Source: Dipteris shenzhenensis (taxonomy: Eukaryota > Polypodiophyta > Polypodiopsida > Gleicheniales). Taken from it: a stretch of 64,000 nt of DNA. The position numbers and the translations under genes were made by a program. Positions 31,611-42,654 of this stretch are shown here, one piece after another. Numbering within the stretch: position 1 is the first letter of the stretch; every line of letters starts with the position of its first letter. The notes under the pieces were generated by a model. It saw nothing but the letters and a program-made list of their open reading frames with translations, did no database searches and had not been told where the DNA came from. The stretch lies in assembly GCA_047967505.1 (NCBI GenBank), contig CM106540.1. One strand, 5' to 3'.

Positions 31611-32944
31611 CAAAGGAGAACATAGTTATCAAGTTGATCAAGCAGATCAAGGTCCTTGGTACATCGACAGCGGTGCATCATCTCATTTACAAAGCATCAT
31701 GAATGGTTCAAAAAGATGAAACTATTAGAAGGATCAAAGAATGCTATCTACACTGCAGATAACACATTGAATCCCATTCAAGGTAAAGGAATTGTCCCTA
31801 TGAACAATCTCACTGCTACAAAAGGATTGGTGAAAGATGTACCCTATGTTCGAAAGATCAACATGAACCTCTTATCAGTTGGGAAAATGTCAGAACACAA
31901 CTACAGAGTCATCTTTGATGCAGATGAGTGCTCAATTAGAGACAAATCCAGAGGATATCAGCTAGTAGGAAAAGCAGTCAAGGAAGGATGTTTGTTTAAA
32001 ATGCTAGCTTCACTACTAAATTTGAATGCCATATCAGCTCAACAGTAGTCGATGCCACTTTCTGTAGTATAGCACAATAGATATGAACATGTCAAGGAAG
32101 GACGATTGTTTAGAATGCTAGCTTCAGTACCAAATTTGCATGCCATATTAGCTCAAAAGTAGTCGATGCCACTTTTTGTAGTATGGCACAAGAGATATGG
32201 ACATGTCCCTTTCAAAAGCTTGATGCAGCTAAGAAATTAGGATATGGCAATTGGACTTCAGTTTCTTGGAAAAGTTTGTGAAGCATGTTGCTTCGATAAA
32301 CAAAAGAGAACCAATTTTAGTAGAAGCACCTCTTGAGCAAGAGGTATTCTTGATTTGATTCATACAGATGTATGGGGTTATGCACATAGCCGCAACATTA
32401 ATGGTTCAATGTACTACCTGACTTTCATTGACGATGACTATAGCATATATATTTGGGTCTACTTTCTGAAAGAGAACTTAAGTTTTTTTAGATTTCAAGA
32501 ATTCAAAGCCATGGTAGAGAACCAAACAGGCAGAAAGATCAAAGTCATGAGATCAGACAGAGGAGATGAAAACATGTCTTCAACATTCATGAACTTTTGC
32601 AAAAGTAATCACATTTGAAGACAGTTCACTTGTGCAGATACTCCTCAGCAGAATGCAATAGTTGAAAGGAAGAATGGGACTTTAGCAGAGAGTGCTAGAG
32701 CAATGTCTCAATGAGAAGCATCTTTCAAATCAGTATTGGGTAGAAGCAATTGCCACTGTAAACTATTTGCTTTATCAGCTTTTGACCAAAGTGATTCAAG
32801 TGTGACACCTTATGAAGCATTCACTAAATATAAGCCATGCATTAGGAATCTCTGCATATTTGGTTGCATATAATATGCCGACATACATGACAAGCTCTCG
32901 TCCAAAGTTTGAGTATTTCCAAAAAGCTTTAAACTTATATTTGT
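31611..32944 (+). pseudogene. Protease-integrase of copia element G
   Basis: Protease site GPWYIDSGASSH near 31652, then a one-base loss, then KHHEWFKKMKLLEGSKNA. The protease tail has VPYVRKINMNLLSVGKMSEH. Integrase: LWHKRYGHVPF near 32186, CEACCFDKQKR, Asp in LIHTDVWGYA, Asp in MRSDRGDENMS, and Glu in QQNAIVERKNGTL. A 114-bp tandem duplication (31978-32091, 32092-32205) lies between protease and the zinc-binding region. Several stops. The frame is cut at about 32944 by the foreign block. Confidence 0.85.
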
Positions 32945-33725
32945 TTGGTCATTGATGTTTACCTTGTACATTTTGACATGTCATTAGGCCCAGTGGTTAG
33001 AATATTTATCCCTAAGACAGTGGCCCATTTATGTAATAAGGGGCCAGGGACACTTTTTTCCTTTACTAAAGACAAGTTGTGTGCATCTTGGGTCTGCTTT
33101 TGCTGTGAAAATGTGAGGCATGTGCCTAAGCTGACCAAGAGTCTCATTTTAGCTAGTCAGCTAGATGATGTTGTTTTTCAGACCATCTCGGGTTTTGGGA
33201 GTTGGAAAATTTAGAAGGGCTTTATGCTTTTGGCCAAGGGTGCAAATGTGTGACTCTATATCCCTTACATGTATCAAGGGTGTCTAATCATGTTGTTGCA
33301 ATAACCGAGCTGCCAAGTACTTCTTTGTGGCATTGCCGGTTGGGCCATATAAGCCAAAGTGGAATGAAACTCTTATGTCATTTGGGCTATGTACCACATT
33401 TGAGTTTTTTTTACTTTGAATTTTGTGAGCATTGTCTCTATGGGAAGCAAACTAAATTAGCCCATAAAAGAAGGGGGAAGAAAGAGCTTGAAAAGCTTGA
33501 TTTGGTGCATTCAGATGCATGTGGTCCCATGCCTACATGGTCATTAGGTGGGGCTGAATACTATGTGACATTCATTGATGATGCAACTAGGAAAGTGTGG
33601 GCTTATGCTATGGCTTGGAAGAGCAATGTGTTCCAGGTATTTCAAAAATGGTTGGCTTTAGTTGAAAATCAATCAAGTAGAACATGCCTACGGACTGACA
33701 ATGGTGGAGAGTATCTCTTCCCATG
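32945..33725 (+). pseudogene. Copia fragment H (LTR-like piece and integrase) inside G
   Basis: 32980-33085 reads TGTAATAAGGGGCCAGGGACACTTTTTTCC when joined by eye in pieces; it resembles the LTR of C (TGTAATAAGTAGG then GGGGCACTTTTCCC). Then plus-strand integrase of a different family from G: RHVPKLTKSLILASQLDDV, a shift, VSNHVVAITELPSTSLWHCR, CEHCLYGKQTKLAHKR, Asp in LVHSDACGPMP and Asp in LRTDNGGEYLFP, where it ends. The protein is closest here to element A. So H is a truncated, internally deleted copy. Confidence 0.8.
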
Positions 33726-35660
33726 ACCTCATTTAGAGGTTGAGTTAGTCACCACACATGTTTTTACCCTAGTTAGGGTCCATCCTAGGGTTTCTATATG
33801 ACTACCCTAGTGTACTTCAATCTTGCTGGCTGCAATTTCAATTCAACTTCCTTCATCTTCATGTTCTCTTGAACTCTTGCTTCCATTTCTAACACTAAAT
33901 GTTAATTGAACAAAGTCTTCGCTTGGAGGATATATCAACAATTACAAAGAAAATATAATTATACCCTAGAATACTTTTTGTAAAATAGCAAGTGTATGAG
34001 CCCACACACCCACACACCCACACATTAAGAATCTCTGAACTTTGCAAGCACAAATTTCAATTTCTTATTTCCTTTTTATCGATCGTCACGAATTTTGTTA
34101 TACCATTTTCACCAAAATTTGTTCATTACTTGCATACATGTGGCAAATGCAATAGTCCCTAGGGAGGCAATGAATTATGAAAGTAAAGAGCATCACAACG
34201 CTTTTCAAGTTGCCAATTTCTTTTCAAATAAACCATAAATTCTTCAACATAGTGTAGGCACAGAAAGGAAACTAATAGGCCACCATGAACAATTGAAAAC
34301 CACTTTATACAAGTTATCATAAACCATCCTAGAAAATTGAACAATTTCACCTTATGGCATCTCATGCTAGGTAGTGCAATACATGCCATTTAGGTGATTA
34401 TACCCATGTAGAGCAACATTATAGTTATTGTGGTGGTGTTGCAAAACTACATAAGGGAGCTAGGGAGGACAACACATAGATTAGTGAGAGCAACATGGTG
34501 GAGCTTCTTGGTAGCCCTCATGAGGAACAAGGAGATAGAAGTTGAAGAAAACCTTGAACAATCAACATGTGGGTCTCTTTTGCAGTTGTTGCCAATGCTT
34601 CTCTTGTTTATATCATTGAATGAAGTCACTACTTTTCTAAAATTTTAAAGTTGTGAATGAAATATTATAATGTAATGTATCTTCTAATGTATCAATGTAC
34701 ATACTACAGAGATAAAGCTCTTTAAGTTGTGCATTTGGATTGTGTAGATCAAATTTAGCAAAACATGCAATTCATGTGAAAAAGATACAATAGAAGTGCT
34801 AGAATAGTAGTTTGTCAATTTGATAGTATGATTGATGAAGATGAGCCAACATAAGTGGATGCATTCATAACCTAATATGTGGTAAATGCCTTCATGTGAC
34901 CGGCTAGCATCTAGTCAAAATACACTCATTTTCATTTCCCATCATTGGAATTAGTTAGCATGGTTTGGAATGGATTGCTTTCCAAATTGTTCCATTCCAC
35001 TTGAAAGTGTCACCTCTAATAAATTCTAGTTCCTTTCCACTTGAAACTATCACTTCTAATCGGTCCTCTAGCCTTGCCAAGTGCAAGGAAATATGTATGC
35101 CTCTTACTAGTCCTACTATGCAAATCAAGGATTCCCAACCCTCCCCAACTAATTAAGCTCTCTAAGATGCAGTGGAAGTCAGGCATTTTATGAGATAATT
35201 AAAAATTGTGTGGCTAACATCTAAGAGAAAACCCCAAATTTCTTCATGTGTCAGGAAATCTATTTTAGAAGGTAAAGCTTCTTGCGCTAAAAATGGTCTA
35301 GTACTTTGCAAACTACGAACAACACTAATAGATTGGAGTGCCTATGGAGCCTTGGATTGGTATTTGATAGAGGTGGCCGATTTGAGTCCATCTCTCATTA
35401 TCAAGGTGCACATATGATATGTTGAGGATCAATCTCAAATCTTGCAATATATTGTAGATATTCCATTAACCAAAGAGAGTGTGCAATACTTTATTAAATA
35501 GGCTGTTAACAAAACTTATACAAGGCAAAACACTATATAAAGCAATAACTTGTCACAAGTAGAAAATTTGGCATTTCAATAGTTTTGGATACATTGCATA
35601 TACTCATATACTTGATGTGTCACATAAAGGAACTAGATGTGAGATCAAGAAAATGAGTTA
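33726..35660. other. Rest of the block inside G; no gene recognised
   Basis: Begins with CCTCATTTAGAGGTT, a 15-base phrase also in the LTR of C, followed by a short CT-rich LTR-like piece to about 33890. The rest is AT-rich with only short frames. With H this makes an insertion of about 2.7 kb between the IFVW and YNENSKAYK codons of G. Confidence 0.45.
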
Positions 35661-36690
35661 TTTTTTGTTACAATGAAAATAGCAAAGCCTATAAGCTATA
35701 TGTTCTAATCAACATGAAAATGGTAATCTCAAGCAATGTAGGGTTCGATGACGATTCAAAATGGAAGATATCTGCATCAGTCATCACAAGAGACAAGTGC
35801 AACAAAAAGTTCAAAAGAAGATATTGAAGAGCAACTCGAATAAGAAGAAGAACCAAGAACTCATAAGATATACTAGAGAAATGAAATTACCTACTAGGTT
35901 GACTTATGTTTAGCAACGGAAGGCTATATGAAAGCATAATGTTGCTCTTATGACAACTATCATGAAATTAGAAGAAACAATGTATTTCTCTTATGCCAAC
36001 TATCATGAAAATAGAAGAAAATGTATTTTGAAGATGCCATCTAGAAAGAAGAATGGAAGATGGAAATGGATTTAAAACTATGTGTGTTGCCACTAGGAAA
36101 GCATTCGCAAATATATATGGGTGTACAAGTTTAAGTACAATCTCGGTAAAAAAAAGTGATGGGATACATCAAAGTTACAAACAAAATAATTTGGCATAAA
36201 ATACAGAGGAAGTCATATTAAACTACATGGATATTATAATATTGATGATGCCAACAATATGAGACATAAGGTCAATACAAGGATATACTTTTTTTAAAGC
36301 ACAAGGTTCTATCTCTTGGTCATCCAACAAACAATCCACATTTCTTTATCATCTATAGACCAAGAGAATAGAGCTCTCAAAACAATAGTATTTGAACTAA
36401 ATGGTTCAAAACAATATCATCAAAGATAGATTACTTTGATGAGACCAAACCAATTATTCTATATTTTGATAATAACAAGCCTTGGCATAGAATCCATCAT
36501 ATCACTAAATCATAAATCATATTGATGTTAGATAGCATTTCAACCATGAAGAAGTGCTATAGTGGAGAACACATTGCACTATTATGCCAACAAGGATGAT
36601 ATTGCTAACATTTTGCCCAAACTACTTAGAAAAGAGCTTTTTGCAAAACAATAACAAGATCTAGTTTAACCAAGAGGAAGGGATTCCCAT
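35661..36690 (+). pseudogene. Pol remnant of copia element G, RT to RNase H
   Basis: Resumes as YNENSKAYKLY (integrase C-terminal region) and then a stop-ridden linker. A short RT start-like piece (LPLGKHSQI, WVYKFKYN-like) is seen near 36090. RNase H traces near 36440-36640 read FDETKPIILYFDNN and a late IANILPK-like end in a shifted frame. Most of RT is deleted. Confidence 0.65.
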
Positions 36691-36793
36691 TATCAGTAAG
36701 GGGGATACAGCAGCATTGCTAGGCTTTCTTTAAGCCCTAAGAGTCATCATCTTAAGAGAAGGCCTAGTTCATGGTGTTGATCTTCGAGGAAGG

Positions 36794-37013
36794 TGTTGAG
36801 AATCTGTCTCTACATCATGTAATATATTGTGCACAATGCACTAGTTACAGAGAGTTCTAAAAGGGAAAAAGGGTTGGAAACCCTAACCCTTAGGAGTTTG
36901 CATATATTCATTCTTTACAATTAATCTAGTGTACTATTAGAGTTTATGGTGTGCTCTGTAGCTTTGCCCTATCTCCATCTCCACTCTCTCCTCTCTTTCC
37001 TCCATATTTTGTT
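36794..37013 (+). repeat. 3' LTR of element G (truncated)
   Basis: TGTTGAGAATCTGTCTCTAC after the purine tract CGAGGAAGG. Shares GGTTGGAAACCCTAACCC and CATCTCCACTCT with the 5' LTR. It breaks off at CCATATT near 37013 where the 5' LTR goes on. Confidence 0.75.
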
Positions 37014-37624
37014 AGGATTTTTACAATTTCAACTAATAATAACAGCAGCTAAATATTTGATGTAAGTTGGTGGTGAGTTTGATTTTTTTAATTGATGAAT
37101 TAAGATATTCATGCACACATGTGTGGCACCTAAAGGTGATTCTATGATTCACAAAATCTAGTATTTATCATGGGTCACCTATGACATTATTATTTGATAT
37201 AAACATGTTAATCAATGAAGTTTGAGTAGTTTAAAATACTTTAAGGCTTTATATTATAATCATCCTATATCGTAAAGCCAACAAATTGGATTATGAGGAT
37301 TAAGGATGTTTTTATTGAAGCTATAATTATATATTAATATAAAATTTGGCAAAGGTGTATCAAGCTAGTACTTTTAGTTTCACAATGTTGATAGAATATA
37401 GTACACTTTTATGTATTTTCTTTTGAATTTTAAATTAAAATATGTAGATGCTAGTGAAACTTTTAAAATTTTCAGATAAAAGTTTTAAATCTTGGTGGAT
37501 GTTTCAAATGTTTAATTTTATCAGGGCATACAATCTTTTGATACCAATATAAAAGTTCACTTCTTAACAAAACTAACATGAAAAAGTCATCCATGATGAG
37601 GATCACCTAGCCTGCACCAACCTA
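37014..37624. other. AT-rich spacer between converging elements G and J
   Basis: No gene or transposon domain seen. Very AT-rich. It separates two truncated LTRs of the same family in opposite orientation. Confidence 0.55.
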
Positions 37625-37824
37625 AGATCGGAGAAGAGTGGAGATGAGGAGCGAGGGCATAGCTAGAGGGCACACCACAAATGACTAACAATATGCTAAA
37701 TTTACTTGAAAATAAAGAATATATACAAACCCCTTTAGGGTTAGGGTTAGGGCTTTAAACCTTTTTCTATGTGTTAGTACTATGCACATATGATAACACA
37801 TGATGTTGAGATGGTTTCTCAACA
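37625..37824 (-). repeat. 3' LTR of element J (truncated)
   Basis: Minus strand TGTTGAGAAACCATCTCAAC through CCCTAACCCTAACCC and GTTTGTATATATTC, aligning with the G LTR for about 200 bp. The double CCCTAA looks telomere-like but is only two units within the LTR. Confidence 0.8.
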
Positions 37825-37922
37825 CCTTCCCTCAAGATTGACATCATGAAGTAGGCTTTCCCTTGAGATGATGATTATGGGGAATCAAAGAAGGGTTGAG
37901 CATTACATTCCATCACACCCTT

Positions 37923-39780
37923 TTAATGGGAATGTCCTTCCTCTGCGTCAAGAGCTTGTCTATATTTCTCAAAAAGCTCTTTCCCAAGTGGTTTGGTACA
38001 GATATCTTTAACATTCTCTTTCCTATCACAATGTTGTAATGTGATGTCACCAAGTAACGCTCTTTCTCTGATGAAGTGCTCTTTGACATCAATGTGCTTT
38101 ATCCTAGAGTGATATACTGGATTCTTGGCTAATGCTTGAGCCGATTGATTATCACAATGTATTGCTGTTGGCTTTGATTCATCAAAGTAATATATTTCTA
38201 GCAATAGTCTTTTGAGCCATATAGCTTCACATGCACCTATGAGTGCCCTATATCTGCTTTTGTTGAAGACAAAGAAATAGTTGGCTACTTGTTTGACACC
38301 ATGATACAACACCTTTACCAAGGAAAAATGCATATCCTTGTGTGGATCTCCTGGTCTCATGATCTCATGCATAGTCACTGTTGTAGTATCCTTGCAACCT
38401 TAGTGAATAGCTTCCTCTGTATTCTATTCCAAATTGTCTTGTGCCTTTGATGTATCTCAAGACTCTCTTGGTTGCATTCCAGTGAGACTTTGCCATAATT
38501 CATGCAAGTGAACTAACTGTGTAACAAATATCAGATATATAAGAGATCCTATGAATTGCCAATAGTACTTGTAATTGATTGTAGGCTTGTCTAGATCTTT
38601 AGTAAGTTTCAAACTCTATTCCATGGAAGTGGCTACAATCTTGTAATCTGCCATATGAAACTTCTTTAGGAGACTATCCACATATTTGTATTGGCTCATA
38701 AAGGTGCTATCCAAGTCTTTCCAAAACTCAATTCCAAGACAATAATGCATAAGTCTAAGGTCTTTCATGTTGAACGCTGCCAGATAAGCCTTGTTTTAGC
38801 TTGTTGTTGATGAAGCTATCATTGCTTCCTGTCACAATCAGATCATCTACATACAAAAGTGCAATAGTAACGTCTTCCCCTTAAACTTTGTAGTAGAGAG
38901 TATGATTTGCATTGGACTTCATGTATCCTAGATTAGCAAAATACTTGTCGATTCTGCTGTACCAACTTTTGGGTGCTTGCTTTAAGCTATAGAGACTTTT
39001 CTTGAGATGGCAAACCTGATGCTCTTTCTTGGGTTCAACATCTATTGCATGTAGACTTCCTCCTCTAGGTAACCATTGAGGAAAGCATTCTTGACATCTA
39101 GCTGGTACATATCCCATCTGTTGAGTGTCGCTAGTGATATCAAAAATCTTATGGAATCCATCTTTGCTACTGGAACATAAGTCTCATCATAATCTTGACC
39201 ATATTGCTAAGCAAATGCTTTTACAACTAGTCCGGCTTTGTATCTTTCAATGCTTCCATCTGGATTGTACTTTACTTTGTAAACCCATTTGTTTGCAAAA
39301 ATGGCCTTCTTTCCTGATGCAAGGTCGCATACTTCTCAAGTGCTATTTTTGTACAAAGCTTCCATTTCTTCATTCATAGCAGTTTGCCATATCGGCTTGT
39401 CTATTGCATCTTCAAAGTACACTGGCTCTTCTATAGCCATGATGGTAAGATCATAATTGGTGGTTTCAATCTGAATTGCTTTGCCGTTGTGAGCATATGT
39501 TAGTCTGGCTTGTGGTCTGCTTTCTCTAGTAGATCGTTTGAGTTGTGCTCTTCTCAAGGTGTCTCTGGCACTTCTTGCTCTTCTTCATCAACCTTTTCTA
39601 TAGGTGACTGAGTAATTGGTGTGTCTATCTCCTATGCATTTAATGCTTTCCATTCTAATTCTTCATCAAAAATTACATTTTTGGAGATAATAACCTTTTG
39701 GTTGATGGGATCATATAACTTGTATGCTTTTCTCTCTTCATTATTGCCAACCATGATGCATTTATGTGACGTAACATCCA
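37923..39780 (-). pseudogene. Integrase end, RT and RNase H of copia element J
   Basis: From 39780 on the minus strand: AYKLYDPINQKVIISKNVIF (integrase C-terminal end), linker with SRPQARLTYAHNGKAIQIE, RT start at 39290 (NKWVYKVKYNPDGSIERYK), KSWYSRIDKYFANLGY near 38950 and YVDDL near 38850. RNase H (38378-37923) is open: CEAIWLKRLLLEIYYFDESK, NPVYHSRIKHIDVKEHF and the terminal DICTKPLGKELFEKYRQAL. In place of the usual CEAEY-like motif it reads SRYRALIGACEAIW. RT carries stops (for example in VVKAFA*QYG). Confidence 0.85.
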
Positions 39781-39922
39781 ACTTTCTGTGATGAGCTTTA
39801 ACAAAAAGATCTGCCACATTTTGATGTGTAGGGTAGAAGAACCAAGCTAATCTCTCCTGAATATAACCGCTCCCCAACATAAACGATAATGTATCTTTGT
39901 GTTTTGTGCTTGCATGAAACAC
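39632..39922 (-). pseudogene. Chimeric ORF: RNase H end of K fused to integrase end of J
   Basis: A single 96-codon frame starts MFHASTKHKDT (RNase H near its end), continues YPTHQNVADLFVKAHHRKLD, and then passes directly into KCIMVGNNEERKAYKLYD, which belongs after integrase. The order is impossible in one element, so the K-J junction lies near 39785 and happens to keep the frame. Confidence 0.8.
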
Positions 39923-40770
39923 GTGATTCTATACCATGGCAAAGGCATTTTGACTTTAAGTGAGAATTGGAATAGGATCCTCCAATGATGTAGGTAGATG
40001 TACCAACAAGTGCCTCAAACAAACACACACCATTATGCTGTGAAAGCTACCCTATACTTAGCCTCATAGGATGAGGTAGCAATTGTCGATTATTTCTTGC
40101 TCAGCTAAAATGCATGTGTCCAAGAAAGAAACGATTACCATTGGTTGATTGCCTATTGTCAAAGCCACTAGTGCAATCCAAATTACTATAATCATGTAAG
40201 TGCAAGCTTCCCCCCCATAGGAAATAGCAAATTAAGAGACTGAGTACCTTGCAATATATGAACCCATGCTTTATAGCATGCGAATATGAAGTCTTAGGGC
40301 TATGCATAAATTTTCTCAATTGGGACAGTGCATACTGAATGCCTAGCCACATATTCCACAAGTAAATTAATCATCTCATAGCTTGGCTATATATGGTGGC
40401 TGTAAGTTAAGCACCTCATAGTTGGCTGTAAATGGTGGCATCAATGGTTGACTTGCATCATGCATGGATAGCTTAAGCCTAGCTCAGTAGGAGTTGAGAT
40501 GGGCCTACAAATTTGGATCTAAACCGTTCAAGCAATTTCCCAATGTACTTGGACTATGACAAACCAATGCCTTTCTCATCTTGCACAAATTAAATTTCCA
40601 ATTAATAATGTAGTATCCCCAAATTAAACATTTTCAAATGTCTACTACAATTTAGCATTGTAATCTATAATTTTTGCAACATTTGTACCCATGAGCAGCA
40701 TGTCATCAACATATAAAACAATAATGAGCGAATCATCCCCTTCTCTTGATATAGAGGATGCTTTCATTTA
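39786..40770 (-). pseudogene. Copia fragment K, RT (late) to RNase H
   Basis: Minus strand: SLIIVLYVDDMLLMGTN near 40700 (RT catalytic site), then IQYALSQLRKFMHSPKTS near 40330, HDYSNLDCTSGFDNRQST near 40170 (RNase H start), and VADLF at 39800. Stops and shifts break it. It has neither LTR, gag nor integrase here. K protein is nearer to B and C than to J. Confidence 0.8.
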
Positions 40771-40842
40771 GACTATTCTACATTTCCTTGGCTAGTCCAA
40801 AAGGCATGAATCTTTGCATTATAGGCTCTAGGAGCCTGGTTT

Positions 40843-41004
40843 TGTGGGGATTAAAGGCCACTGTGTCTTAACCCCGGTTATGTACACAATACTCAACATA
40901 TATATAGGAATTACATATAAGATAAGGGTGGTTCAGCACCCACAAATCTGTGTTCCTCTTTGTCTCTCACTCTCTTTTGTTTTTGCTTCCATTGTGAACT
41001 CACA
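40843..41004 (+). repeat. 5' LTR of copia element L (162 bp)
   Basis: Begins TGTGGGGATTAAAGGCCACT and ends CATTGTGAACTCACA, followed by the AC spacer and primer site. TATA-like CATATATATAGG near 40899. Short like the LTR of A and with similar opening bases, so possibly a related family. Confidence 0.78.
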
Positions 41005-41006
41005 AC

Positions 41007-41018
41007 TGGTATCAGAGC
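41007..41018 (+). promoter_or_regulatory. Primer binding site of element L
   Basis: TGGTATCAGAGC, complementary to the initiator tRNA-Met 3' end, two bases after the LTR. Confidence 0.92.
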
Positions 41019-41749
41019 ACATAGCATTGGGCCTATGTTATGTGTGTAGGAGGGGAGCTTTAGAAAGAGGCGCTTGCTGAGGTGTATAGGGCTGCCATAG
41101 CCACACGGCAAAAATTGAGCTTGGATCGGCCATCGGAGAGTGGAGATCGAGCCTTGGAGCAAAGAGCAGCTTGCCCAGTGTGTGAATCCCCTCTTATCCA
41201 TAAGAAGGAGACATTCTTGGATCTATGAGCTGTAAAGAAGCTTCTCTGCAAAAGTCGCATAGAAATGGCAGCTTGACAACCCTTTACCATTTTTGTCTTA
41301 ACTTTTGCATTCAATATCGGATTTGGGAGTTCTAGTGCTCAGATTGAAGATCTACACACCCAAGTAGTTACAACCTGAATTATATAATGTTTACAGGGCT
41401 CTGTTTCGCACATAATAGAGTTGATCTATTTTGGGACAGCAAGTCCAAAATTTTTGGAACTTGAGTTTGAAGCAACCATTCGCAGATCTGTCAGTTCCGG
41501 TGGACTTAAGAGGCCCTAAATCCTCTATGTTGCTGGTTGTAATTTGCGCAATGTGCGCTCCTTCATGGTTTGCATTGGGTCACAGTGGATGATTTACATG
41601 CCATTTGGATGCATTGCGGTCCTTATTGGATGCACTGATAGGCGTAGATTGCCTTGTGGGATGCTATTTTGATGGATGCTTTGCACATGGATGCTATTTT
41701 ATGCTGAGGGACAACTTTAACACAGTGCAGTTGATGCACTAATAGTACT
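41019..41749 (+). other. Leader of element L; no ORF recognised
   Basis: Runs from the primer site to the border with the minus-strand fragment M. No gag start can be read on the plus strand; gag, protease and most of integrase of L are absent or displaced. Confidence 0.5.
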
Positions 41750-42610
41750 ATTCTCTCTTGGATGAAATATTATTGATGCGTATGCCCACGTGTATCGTAG
41801 AAATGTTGAAAGTCATGAGAACTATCATAAGTGGAGAACCATTCCCTATAATCCTAGGAATATGCATCATTTGAAGTGGTAAGCAACTCTGCAGGTAGAC
41901 TAGACATGAAGAGAATGTCATTGTCACTATCATTAGTAACTGCATTGATCTTCTTGATCTTCACTTTTCCTTCGTCCTCCCTTGGACTCTCTTTCTTCTT
42001 ATTGGCAACCCAATTTGCATTCTTTTTCTTATCCTTTTGCTCTTTTTTTTAGCTTGTAGCAATCTTTTTTCATATGGCCCTTCTTGCCACAATGGTAACA
42101 CTCAATGTTCTGTGCCCTGGATTTTCCACGAGACTTCCCTCTTTCTTGAGACTTCCCCTTAAACAATGATCTACCCCTTTGCACATTTAAGGTTGCATCC
42201 TGCTTGTTGCCATCCATAGACTTCCATCTAATCTCCTTAGCCAACAAGGTGCTATACAGAAGGTATCCCATGCGGATGGCAATGAACACAAGTGGAATAT
42301 TTTCGTAGACTCTGCATCAAAATTCAGCTTCTGAGCCTAAATCTGGCTGAAAATAATATTGAATTCATTCAAGTGAGAAGCAATGGAGACCCCTTCCTTC
42401 ATCTCTAGCTCAAACAACCTCTTCATGAGGTAAACTTTATTAGAGGCAGTTTCCTTTCCGTAAGTGGCACATAATTTCTTCCACAAATCTTCTGTAGTCT
42501 TCTCATTTACTATTGTGAAATAAACTGACACTGTAAGATGAAGTCTAACAGTAAACTTTTGTAATGCATCCAACTCATTCCAATCATTCAAGAGGGAGCT
42601 CACGTCCCCT
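41750..42610 (-). pseudogene. Copia fragment M: gag, zinc knuckle, start of protease
   Basis: Minus strand from 42603: LLNDWNELDALQKFTVRLHL, DLWKKLCATYGKETASNKVY and LNEFNIIFSQI (gag), a gap with a shift, then a basic stretch and the CCHC knuckle CYHCGKKGHMKKDC at about 42075. A protease remnant near 41850 reads YREWFSTYDSSHDF. Gag is of the same type as A (LYDQKSSASKVYW against TYGKETASNKVYL). Embedded between the leader and integrase end of L but on the opposite strand. Confidence 0.85.
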
Positions 42611-42654
42611 CATACCCCATAGCAAATCCAATTGTAGAAAGGATAAACTGCACC

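Larger units (their letters stand above)
28429..37013 (+). mobile_element. Ty1/copia element G, decayed and interrupted
   Basis: 5' LTR from 28429, gag from 30468, protease near 31660, integrase 32180-32940, then a foreign block (about 32945-35660), resumed pol (35670-36680) and a 3' LTR from 36794 with GAGGAAGG before it. The two LTRs share the phrase GGAAACCCTAACCC and the same order of CT-rich sequence. The integrase protein stops at IFVW and resumes with YNENSKAYKLY, which marks the insertion point. Many stops; old. Same LTR family as J. Confidence 0.82.
37625..39785 (-). mobile_element. Ty1/copia element J, 3' half
   Basis: Minus strand: end of integrase (from about 39780), linker, RT, RNase H, polypurine tract TCTTGAGGGAAGG (37837-37825) and 3' LTR starting TGTTGAGAAACCATCTCA at 37824. 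The LTR is cut at about 37625. Same LTR family as G, opposite strand. The 5' half is missing and replaced by element K. Confidence 0.85.

Noticed and set aside
37735-37760. Telomere-like CCCTAA repeats
   Set aside because: Only two or three units, placed within an LTR that occurs three times in the window; not an interstitial telomere array.
40470-40530. Possible tRNA gene (CTAGCTCAGTAGG)
   Set aside because: Resembles a D-arm by chance; no anticodon arm, T-arm or acceptor pairing could be drawn.
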